Positions 1-5,386 of a stretch of 5,386 bases of DNA are shown piece after piece. The position numbers and the translations under genes were made by a program. The notes beneath the pieces were generated by a model. That model saw only the letters and a list, made by a program, of their open reading frames with translations, was not told where the DNA came from and did not search any database. Within the stretch, counting starts at the first letter, position 1. Every line of letters starts with the position of its first letter. The DNA is from an uncultured bacterium. Its GTDB lineage: Bacteria; DRYD01. The stretch covers positions 1 to 5,386 of the forward strand of contig CALFWH010000154.1 in assembly GCA_937927985.1 (NCBI GenBank), given 5' to 3'.

Positions 1-26
1 AATAAAAAATTAATTTTAATTATTTA

Positions 27-1676
27 ATGTCAATTAGAACTATATCTTTTTTATTTTCGTTAGTTTTTTCTTATCTATTGTTGTTTATTTTATCTGTTTT
101 TTTTATAAACACATCAATTCATTATTACATACAAACAAAAAAAGAAGAAATAATTTCTCATAGTAAAGTTATAAAAAATACCTTTGAAAATAATGAAGTA
201 ATGTTTCTAAGCAAAAATTATGTAAACAGAGATTACTTATTTAATATAGGATTAAACCTACCTGATTATGTTTATTTTATAATGTTTGATAGTAATTACG
301 AAGTTATTCTATTTTTTCCTTATTATTTTACAGTAGATGAGGAATTTTTAAAAATAGTAAAATACGGTCAAGAAAAATTAATAATCAATAGTAAAAACTT
401 TTTAATTACTTACTTTTTACCGATAAATATAAAGGAAAAAGAATATATGTTAGCTGTAGAGATGGATTTAAGTTTAATAAAGGAGTATAGAAATAAATTG
501 AATAGATTTATAATTTACTCAACTCCTCTTTATTTAGTAATATCTCTTATGTTTGCATTTTTTTTATCAAAAGTAATCCAAGCTAGGCTAAATAAAATAA
601 GAGATTTTTCAGTAAAAGTTGCTTTAGGAAATTTAAAATATGAACTAGATTACCCATATAAAGATGAATTACAAGACGTATTTAAAAGTATAAAAATAAT
701 GAAAAATAATTTAATAAATCAAATAGAAGAAATAAATTCACTAAAAAGATTAGCAGAAAAATCAAAAGAAAAACTACAAAATATCCTGCAAAATTTGCCA
801 TTTACAGTCTTGTTAATAGAAAAAAATCCAATAGATTCAAACATAATAGTTTTTAATAATCATTATCTACTTCCAATAGAATTTATAAAACAAACATGTG
901 AAAAAGAAATAATAGACTATCAAGATAAAAAATTTAAGATACTGCGGATAAATATAACAGAAGGGACTTTAGTAATATTTGTAGATTTTACAGAAATTTA
1001 TGAAATAGAAAAACTAAAAATAAAATTCTTAAGTGAAATTTCTCATGATCTAAGAACCCCACTAACAATAATAAAATCAATTATTTCTACTTTAATAGAT
1101 GAAGAAAATTTAACAGAAGAACAAAAAGCTAAAATAAAAAAACCCATAAAATACATAGATAAAATATCAGAGATGATAAAAAAATACTTAAACTACTCTA
1201 AAATAAAACTAAGAAAAATAGCAATTAACAAAACTAAAATTCAAGTCCAAGATTTACTTGCCTTAATAGAAGATATCATAATGTTTTTCAATTCAAATAT
1301 AGAAATAACAAAACAAATTTCTAAATCTAACAATGAAGAAATTAATTTTCTTGAAAAAACAGTGGAAATAGACATAGACCTTTTCCAACAAATGATGTTT
1401 AATATAATAGATAATGCTTCTAAAAAATCAGAAAACATAAAAATAGAAGTTATATTTTTAGAAAATAACTTAATCTTAAGTATTCAAAATGAAGCAACTT
1501 ATGAAGATTACCAGATAGTAAAAAATGTAATTCAAGGAATAAAGGAAATAAAAGGTCTGGGATTGAATATAATAAAAGAGATATCCCTTATACATAACAT
1601 CCCTATTCAAGTTATGTATCAAGAAAATTTTCTTACTATTCAACTAAAGATAGATTATGTATCCGATACTATTTGA
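27..1676 (+). CDS. Membrane-bound sensor histidine kinase with shortened ATP-binding domain
   Basis: Senses an external or membrane signal and is expected to autophosphorylate on a histidine and pass the phosphate to a response regulator, which is not in this window. Seen in the 549 residues: TM1 at about 6-27, an extracytoplasmic stretch at about 28-160, and TM2 at about 161-181. A HAMP linker follows at about 182-235, with the usual G-N-L and D-E-L signature at 201-203 and 213-215. A probable degenerate PAS region lies at about 250-330, introduced by LQNILQNLPF. The dimerisation/phosphoacceptor box is canonical, FLSEISHDLRTPLT, with H340. The N box is NIIDNAS (459-465) and the G2 box is GLGL (510-513). 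A D-x-G-x-G G1 box is missing; the matching place reads IQNEA (486-490), and only about 20 residues separate it from G2. The sensor part (MFD at 86-88, between hydrophobic strands) may be Cache-like, which is inference. An in-frame stop at 3-5 limits upstream starts; ATG 27 has no visible Shine-Dalgarno. The 3' end overlaps the next gene by 20 bases. Confidence 0.9.
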   Translation: MSIRTISFLFSLVFSYLLLFILSVFFINTSIHYYIQTKKEEIISHSKVIKNTFENNEVMFLSKNYVNRDYLFNIGLNLPDYVYFIMFDSNYEVILFFPYYFTVDEEFLKIVKYGQEKLIINSKNFLITYFLPINIKEKEYMLAVEMDLSLIKEYRNKLNRFIIYSTPLYLVISLMFAFFLSKVIQARLNKIRDFSVKVALGNLKYELDYPYKDELQDVFKSIKIMKNNLINQIEEINSLKRLAEKSKEKLQNILQNLPFTVLLIEKNPIDSNIIVFNNHYLLPIEFIKQTCEKEIIDYQDKKFKILRINITEGTLVIFVDFTEIYEIEKLKIKFLSEISHDLRTPLTIIKSIISTLIDEENLTEEQKAKIKKPIKYIDKISEMIKKYLNYSKIKLRKIAINKTKIQVQDLLALIEDIIMFFNSNIEITKQISKSNNEEINFLEKTVEIDIDLFQQMMFNIIDNASKKSENIKIEVIFLENNLILSIQNEATYEDYQIVKNVIQGIKEIKGLGLNIIKEISLIHNIPIQVMYQENFLTIQLKIDYVSDTI

Positions 1677-2394
1677 AATTGGTAATATTACTATCTATAC
1701 CTACGGTACAATATTATATATCAATTTGATCATTTCTATTTTTTTAGCAACAAAATTTGCTACAAAATTTGAAGTAGATAAAGATAAAGTTTTCGTAGCT
1801 ATTTTCATAGTTGTATTATTTTTGTATTTAGGAGGTAAAATAAGCTATACTCTGTTTAATCAAAATAATAAAGATTTCATGGATTTTTTAGTAAAGGTTA
1901 TAATACCTACTCAAAGTGGGTTAACAATTTTAGGAGCAATCGCATTTTCAATAATAGGAATATATCTAAGTTCTGTGATACTAAAATTGAATTTTTTGAG
2001 ATTAGCAGATTTATTAGGATTTATCAGTCCATTGAGTTTGTCAATAGGAAGGATAGGTTGTTTAATGGCAGGATGTTGTTATGGTAAAGAAAGTAGCTGG
2101 GGAATATTCTTACATGGAGCAGTTAGATACCCTACCCAAGCAATGGAAAGTTTTTTATCTCTTATTCTATTTGTTTACTTTTTATTTATTTCCAAAAAAC
2201 AAAAATATTTTGAAGGAAAATATTTTTTTGGTTTTATAATGGGTTATAGTGTGATAAGATTTATAGTAGAGTTCTATAGGGAATCTAAGGTAGTATTTTT
2301 AGGTTTATCTTGGGCACAGATATTTTCAATAATTTTTGCAATTTTTTCATTAATGATATTCCTTAAAATAAAGAAAGCAGGTGATAAAAAATGA
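1657..2394 (+). CDS. lgt: Prolipoprotein diacylglyceryl transferase family protein (GCCYG variant)
   Basis: Lgt moves a diacylglyceryl group from phosphatidylglycerol to the lipobox cysteine of exported prolipoproteins in the cytoplasmic membrane, the first step of lipoprotein maturation. The 245-residue product is strongly hydrophobic, with about seven membrane segments, and is somewhat shorter than E. coli Lgt. Family landmarks are an N-terminal Y-x-Y-G (Y14-G17), the signature GRIG at 131-134 followed by CLMAGCCYG (135-143), the RYPTQAMES loop (157-165, with Q161 and E164), and the C-terminal R201-x3-E205-x2-R208. Two sites differ from E. coli Lgt: the histidine of its SFHGG motif is L92 here (TILG), and the asparagine of its GRxGN motif is C135. 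The GCCYG form is, to my knowledge, common in Lgt homologues of several phyla, so the protein is probably active but its assignment as the main Lgt is not certain. It starts inside the kinase gene (20-base overlap) with only a weak AAAGAT upstream, so translation is probably coupled. Confidence 0.88.
   Translation: MYPILFEIGNITIYTYGTILYINLIISIFLATKFATKFEVDKDKVFVAIFIVVLFLYLGGKISYTLFNQNNKDFMDFLVKVIIPTQSGLTILGAIAFSIIGIYLSSVILKLNFLRLADLLGFISPLSLSIGRIGCLMAGCCYGKESSWGIFLHGAVRYPTQAMESFLSLILFVYFLFISKKQKYFEGKYFFGFIMGYSVIRFIVEFYRESKVVFLGLSWAQIFSIIFAIFSLMIFLKIKKAGDKK
2379..2385 (+). promoter_or_regulatory. Ribosome binding site of yjbQ
   Basis: AGGTGAT lies five bases before ATG 2391 and inside the last codons of the lgt-type gene. 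It is a good match to the 16S rRNA anti-Shine-Dalgarno and supports the ATG in the ATGA overlap as the true start. Confidence 0.75.
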
Positions 2395-2798
2395 AAGAGA
2401 TAAACATCACTACTAAAACTAGAGAGGAATTTATAGATATAACTCAAAAAATAATAGAAGCAATAAATGAACAGATAAATAGTTTAAATATAAAAGAGGG
2501 TATTGCTGTAGTGTATGTACCACACACAACTGCAGGATGTTTAATAAACGAAAACGCAGATCCTTCAGTAAAAAAAGATATAATCGAATTTCTTAATTCA
2601 TACATACCCCAAAACAAAAAGTATCATCATTTAGAAGGTAATGCAGATTCACATATAAAAGCTTCATTAGTAGGCAATAGCTTATTTATTATTATATCAG
2701 AGGGTAAACCAATTCTGGGTTCCTGGCAAGGAATATTCTTTTGTGAATTTGATGGCCCCAGAAATAGAAAAATCTATATACAAACCATAAAACAATAA
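2391..2798 (+). CDS. yjbQ: YjbQ/UPF0047 family protein (secondary thiamine-phosphate synthase type)
   Basis: A small cytosolic protein of the YjbQ (UPF0047) family, 135 residues, the usual full family length. Members are annotated as secondary thiamine-phosphate synthase because the E. coli protein has weak activity of this kind; the true physiological role is unsettled. Family motifs seen are VPHTTAG (43-49, with H45), INENADPSV (52-60), the HLEGNADSH block (80-88, with conserved H88) and LGSWQGIFFCEFDGPRNR (109-126). The conserved histidines and acidic residues are thought to form a metal or phosphate site; that is family knowledge, not shown here. The start codon overlaps the stop of the lgt-type gene by four bases (ATGA) and has its own good ribosome binding site. 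A 30-base gap separates it from the suhB-type gene. Confidence 0.93.
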   Translation: MKEINITTKTREEFIDITQKIIEAINEQINSLNIKEGIAVVYVPHTTAGCLINENADPSVKKDIIEFLNSYIPQNKKYHHLEGNADSHIKASLVGNSLFIIISEGKPILGSWQGIFFCEFDGPRNRKIYIQTIKQ

Positions 2799-2818
2799 AA
2801 CAAAATTTATAGACTTTT

Positions 2819-2824
2819 AGTGAT
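2819..2824 (+). promoter_or_regulatory. Probable ribosome binding site that decides the suhB-type start
   Basis: AGTGAT sits four bases before ATG 2829, at nearly the distance of the AGGTGAT of yjbQ. It contains the in-frame GTG at 2820, which could be mistaken for a start. I read this GTG as part of the ribosome binding site, since no Shine-Dalgarno is seen upstream of it. Confidence 0.5.
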
Positions 2825-2828
2825 AGCT

Positions 2829-3626
2829 ATGAAAGTAGGATTATACACTACTGTTGCAGTAGAAGCTACTTTCAAAGCAGCAGAGATACTAAAAAAATAT
2901 TATAGAAGTACTATAAAATATCATTACAAAGAAGATAGAAACCCAGTTACTGAAGCCGATATAGCTTCACAAAAAGAAATTAAAAATATAATACTTAAAA
3001 ATTTTAAAAACCATAATATCCTAGCTGAAGAAGATTGGAAAGGTAATAAAGAAAAAATAGACCAAGGATTCTGGTGGATAATAGACCCTTTAGATGGAAC
3101 AGTCAATTTTAAAAAAGGGTTTCCCTTTTTCTGTATATCTATAGCTTTAGTTAAAGATGGTGAAATAATCTCTGCAGTTATATATATTCCAATATTAGAT
3201 GAACTGTTTATAGCAGAAAAAGGAGAAGGTAGTTATTGCAATGGTAAAAGAATTTATGTATCACAAACAAAAGAACTAAAACAAAGCGTCTTAGCTACTG
3301 GTTTTAGTTACACCCTAACCCAAAATCCAGATCCACATATAGAATTATTTAAAAATTTATCAATAAGGACAGAAGCAGTAAGAAGAGCAGGTAGTGCAGC
3401 AATAGATTTAGCATATGTAGCTTTAGGAGTTTTCGACGGTTTTTGGGAAGCAGATCTTAAACCCTGGGACACAGCAGCTGGAATACTACTAGTACAAGAA
3501 GCCAACGGAAAAGTTACAGACTACTACGGAAAACCATTTAACCTCTGGAGTAAAACTATAGTAGCTTCAAATAACCTTATACATAACGATATAATAAATT
3601 TTACCTCCAAAATAAAAATTGAATAA
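2829..3626 (+). CDS. suhB: Inositol monophosphatase family phosphatase (SuhB-like)
   Basis: A magnesium-dependent sugar-phosphate phosphatase of the inositol monophosphatase fold; substrates in the family include inositol 1-phosphate and, in some members, fructose 1,6-bisphosphate. The 265-residue product has family length. Metal and catalytic motifs are intact: TEAD near the N-terminus, AEED (66-69, with E67), the hallmark DPLDGT (86-91) followed by VNF, RRAGSAA (185-191), and WDTAAG (213-218, with metal ligand D214). No signal peptide or membrane segment is seen, so it is cytosolic. SuhB of E. coli also takes part in rRNA antitermination; nothing here shows whether that holds for this protein. 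The start is placed at ATG 2829; GTG 2820, three codons earlier in frame, is the alternative. The gene follows yjbQ after 30 bases, and its stop overlaps the start of the protease gene by eight bases. Confidence 0.93.
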   Translation: MKVGLYTTVAVEATFKAAEILKKYYRSTIKYHYKEDRNPVTEADIASQKEIKNIILKNFKNHNILAEEDWKGNKEKIDQGFWWIIDPLDGTVNFKKGFPFFCISIALVKDGEIISAVIYIPILDELFIAEKGEGSYCNGKRIYVSQTKELKQSVLATGFSYTLTQNPDPHIELFKNLSIRTEAVRRAGSAAIDLAYVALGVFDGFWEADLKPWDTAAGILLVQEANGKVTDYYGKPFNLWSKTIVASNNLIHNDIINFTSKIKIE

Positions 3627-4581
3627 CCTAAAAAAAATTCTAAAAAAAATTTTCTTAGTTATTCTAATTCTCTTTTCACTTTTGAATACTCTAAATAACA
3701 GAGCTTTGGGTTATGAAAAAGAAGTTATTAATCAATATCTTTATACTATTGAAAAGATATATTATGAAGATTTATTCACAAAAAGAGAATTATATAGTTT
3801 AGATTTAGTAAAAAAGTATTTCATGGATAACCTAGAAAAATTAGGTATTCAAGATTCTTTTAAACAAACAATTTATAAATTCACTGATGATCCATATTTA
3901 GAGATTAAACCAAAAAGCTTATATGAAAGTTATTATTACCAAGATAGGGACATAAAAGAGGATATTATTATAGAAAGGATAAGAGAAGATTGCTTAAAGT
4001 TAGAAATTTGTTATGTAAAACTAAATAAGCTTAGTGCAAATATGGCTAAGAAATATAGACAGTATTTAAAGAATGAGATAGAACCTTCGGATTTGATAAT
4101 TATTGATTTAACAGGGAATATGGGAGGTAGTTTATGGTCAGCTGCTTTTTTTATAAGTATGTTTTTTAACACAAATACTTATCTTTTCTCAGTAAATTTT
4201 TTAACAAAAGATAAAATAAAAACTCAAAATTTTTATAATTCTGAGGATTATGCTGGGCTATTTGTAAACAATATGGTTGCTATTCTACAGGATGAAACAA
4301 CAATTAGTGCAGCAGAAGTAATATCTGGAGTTTTAAAAAACAGATCTCTAATTTTTGGAGACCTAACTTATGGTAAACCTTATATACAAAGTATATTAGA
4401 AACAGACGAATTAATAATAGTTTATACCAATGCTTTTTTAAATTTTTCTTTAGAATTAAGACCTCATGAAAAAATAAAACCCGATTTTTACTTGTCTCAA
4501 AAGGAAATAGAAAATAAAAAAATTATTGAATTATTTTCTAAGATTTATTTTTATTTGACTAGAAAAATGGAAGGAGGATAA
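3619..4581 (+). CDS. Exported S41-family peptidase, apparently without a PDZ domain
   Basis: Probable serine protease of the S41 (C-terminal processing peptidase/tail-specific protease) family, acting outside the cytoplasmic membrane. The 320-residue product opens with a basic n-region and hydrophobic core (about 9-25), then NNRALG before YEK, a plausible signal peptidase I site near residue 31; the segment could instead remain as a membrane anchor. No lipobox cysteine is seen. The S41 core is recognisable: IIIDLTGNMGG (160-170; the usual motif is DLRGNPGG, so R is T165 here), then TTISAAE (227-233) with the likely nucleophile S230, and TYGKPYIQ (250-257) with the likely general base K253 and Q257. 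The Ser to Lys to Gln spacing (23 and 4) is close to that of known members. The approximately 130 residues before the core show no PDZ-like motif. The start is a TTG overlapping the suhB stop by eight bases, without a clear ribosome binding site; later starts would remove the signal sequence. Confidence 0.8.
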   Translation: MNNLKKILKKIFLVILILFSLLNTLNNRALGYEKEVINQYLYTIEKIYYEDLFTKRELYSLDLVKKYFMDNLEKLGIQDSFKQTIYKFTDDPYLEIKPKSLYESYYYQDRDIKEDIIIERIREDCLKLEICYVKLNKLSANMAKKYRQYLKNEIEPSDLIIIDLTGNMGGSLWSAAFFISMFFNTNTYLFSVNFLTKDKIKTQNFYNSEDYAGLFVNNMVAILQDETTISAAEVISGVLKNRSLIFGDLTYGKPYIQSILETDELIIVYTNAFLNFSLELRPHEKIKPDFYLSQKEIENKKIIELFSKIYFYLTRKMEGG

Positions 4582-4601
4582 AAAAAAGAGGAGGATAAAA
4601 A
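4573..4601 (+). repeat. Direct repeat GGAGGATAAAAA
   Basis: The same 12 bases occur at 4573-4584 and 4590-4601, 17 bases apart. The first copy spans the protease stop codon and the second forms the left arm and loop of the terminator hairpin. The duplication means either GGAGGAT could pair with ATCCTCC at 4601-4607. It may be a chance slippage product. Confidence 0.7.
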
Positions 4602-4612
4602 TCCTCCCCTTC
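4580..4612 (-). terminator. Intrinsic terminator of the minus-strand gene, possibly bidirectional
   Basis: GGAGGAT (4590-4596) and ATCCTCC (4601-4607) form a perfect 7-bp stem around an AAAA loop, extendable past one mismatch by three more pairs (4586-4588 with 4609-4611). Read on the minus strand, the hairpin lies downstream of the stop at 4656 and is followed by eight T (complement of A 4580-4587), a textbook Rho-independent terminator. On the plus strand the same hairpin follows the protease stop by eight bases, but its downstream tract (4610-4629) is T-rich and interrupted, so termination of the five-gene unit there is plausible but weaker. Confidence 0.85.
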
Positions 4613-4655
4613 ACTTTGATTTTCTTTTTAAAGAAGAATGAATTGGGCTAGTACT

Positions 4656-5351
4656 CTATACTGGTACTGCTCTAAAATTTCTTGGTGTTTCAATAGGATA
4701 AATCCCTTGCATATCGAATTTTGCCACATATCTTTCTACTTTATTTAAGTGTTTTTGTATTTGTGATAGTACTTTTCTACTTTCTTCGTCCATTGCACTG
4801 GGAATAACTCGACCAAATGAAAAACCAAATAGAGTAAAAGTAATAATACTTCTTATTCTTGATATTACTGATTTAGCTTCGTTTACTTGCTCTCTAGTTG
4901 CTATACCTGTTCTTAACATATTTACGTGATATTCGAGTTTTTCAAGTTCACCTCTTATCTTTACAAAAGTATCTAAGGATCGCTTATTAGCATTTCTGTT
5001 TATTGATAATCTAGTTATTTGAGTGTCTGTTATTGATTTCATTACATCTATGGATACGTTAACGTCCAGAGTATCAGAATCTATAGGAGAAAGAATAGGC
5101 ATAATCGGACATCTGTCTACTGGAGGAAATCCACCTACTGGGCCAAATATGGGTGGGCAATACCCTCCTTGAGATTGTAACAATTGGATCAATACCATTA
5201 TTAACTGCATAATTATGTGCGGAGGAATAGCAGGTCCACTATGAAAATGATAATGAACATGTTTATAGTAGTGTGTGTGTATTGATAAGTAAGTTGGTAA
5301 AATAGGATCCCAACCACCTAGAGAATTTAGAATCGTAGAATTTGGCATCAT
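4656..5351 (-). CDS. Unrecognised protein with histidine-rich N-terminus and helical C-terminal half
   Basis: I do not recognise this 231-residue protein. Three zones can be seen. Residues 21-45 carry seven histidines (25, 27, 31, 33, 35, 37, 45), five of them in the alternating run H31-x-H33-x-H35-x-H37 and the pair H25-x-H27, which would put them on one face of a strand. Next come a hydrophobic stretch of about 14 residues (46-59), short for a membrane span, and a Pro/Gly-rich segment (62-90) with two cysteines (C65, C81). From about 95 to 212 the sequence is charged and probably helical, broken by a hydrophobic FTLFGFSFG patch (172-180); the heptad-like parts 126-146 and 188-212 could form coiled coils. 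No signal peptide is seen. ATG 5351 has an excellent ribosome binding site; ATG 5348 is the alternative. G+C is higher than in the kinase gene (29 of 60 at 5101-5160). Metal binding or a structural/coat role are possible, but only as inference. Confidence 0.8.
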   Translation of the reverse strand: MMPNSTILNSLGGWDPILPTYLSIHTHYYKHVHYHFHSGPAIPPHIIMQLIMVLIQLLQSQGGYCPPIFGPVGGFPPVDRCPIMPILSPIDSDTLDVNVSIDVMKSITDTQITRLSINRNANKRSLDTFVKIRGELEKLEYHVNMLRTGIATREQVNEAKSVISRIRSIITFTLFGFSFGRVIPSAMDEESRKVLSQIQKHLNKVERYVAKFDMQGIYPIETPRNFRAVPV

Positions 5352-5357
5352 TTTTTT

Positions 5358-5366
5358 TCACCTCCT
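5358..5366 (-). promoter_or_regulatory. Strong ribosome binding site of the minus-strand gene
   Basis: On the minus strand AGGAGGTGA lies six bases before ATG 5351, a perfect nine-base match to the anti-Shine-Dalgarno core. It confirms that the open frame is translated and supports efficient expression. The remaining 20 bases to the window edge (5367-5386) are an AT-rich leader; no promoter boxes can be named there, so the promoter probably lies beyond the window. Confidence 0.9.
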
Positions 5367-5386
5367 ATTTTTTATTTCACTTTTTA

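Noticed and set aside
1..26. Promoter upstream of the kinase gene
   Set aside because: The 26 bases are only A and T and too short to judge; any TATAAT-like match would be meaningless here.
1241..1438. Antisense open frame of 65 codons inside the kinase gene
   Set aside because: It lies wholly opposite a well supported coding region, has no clear ribosome binding site and no recognisable protein motif.
2820..2828. GTG 2820 as start of the suhB-type gene
   Set aside because: No Shine-Dalgarno precedes it, and the GTGAT itself fits as the ribosome binding site of ATG 2829. It cannot be fully excluded.
2924..3106. Antisense open frame of 60 codons inside the suhB-type gene
   Set aside because: Shadow of the conserved inositol monophosphatase reading frame; no independent support.
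3308..3505. Antisense open frame of 65 codons inside the suhB-type gene
   Set aside because: Shadow of the region coding for the GSAA and WDTAAG motifs; no independent support.
4622..4635. TTCTT/AAGAA inverted repeat as a second plus-strand terminator
   Set aside because: Only five A/T-rich base pairs and no T tract after it; expected by chance in such AT-rich DNA.
4638..4748. Plus-strand ATG followed by 36 open codons after the terminator
   Set aside because: It runs antisense to the end of the minus-strand gene, is very short and shows no family feature.
5271..5280. GT dinucleotide repeat (gtgtgtgtgt) as a variable repeat
   Set aside because: Five units only, inside a coding region where it encodes part of the His-rich stretch (IHTHY); too short to call a phase-variable tract.

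Overview
The window is a very AT-rich bacterial segment. For example, positions 1141-1200 hold 13 G+C in 60 bases by hand count. It carries five tightly packed plus-strand genes (27-4581) and one convergent minus-strand gene (5351-4656). The lgt-type gene shows the source is a bacterium that lipidates exported proteins. Strong AGGAGGTGA-type ribosome binding sites and heavy AGA/ATA codon use would fit low-GC Firmicutes, Thermotogota or similar AT-rich lineages. The phylum cannot be settled from the sequence alone.

Layout: (1) 27-1676, a membrane sensor histidine kinase with an extracytoplasmic sensor, a HAMP linker, a probable degenerate PAS region, a canonical His box and a shortened ATP-binding domain. 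(2) 1657-2394, an Lgt-family prolipoprotein diacylglyceryl transferase of the 'GCCYG' variety. (3) 2391-2798, a YjbQ/UPF0047 protein. (4) 2829-3626, a SuhB-type inositol monophosphatase family enzyme. (5) 3619-4581, an exported S41-type (C-terminal processing) peptidase that appears to lack a PDZ domain. (6) A 74-bp convergent spacer with a hairpin terminator. (7) 5351-4656, an unrecognised protein with a histidine-rich N-terminus, a Pro/Gly-rich middle and a helical C-terminal half, preceded by a near-perfect ribosome binding site.

The five plus-strand genes overlap or nearly touch (overlaps of 20, 4 and 8 bases, one gap of 30), so they are probably one transcription unit with coupled translation. 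Three of the five products act at or across the membrane (kinase, lipoprotein-modifying enzyme, exported protease), which suggests an envelope theme. YjbQ and SuhB are cytosolic and may be housekeeping passengers. No response regulator is seen; one may lie upstream of the window.

I see no transposon, CRISPR array, tRNA, rRNA, phage gene or obvious defence system. The most unusual items are the histidine-rich orphan protein, the kinase whose ATP-binding domain lacks a recognisable G1 box, and the short PDZ-less S41 protease.
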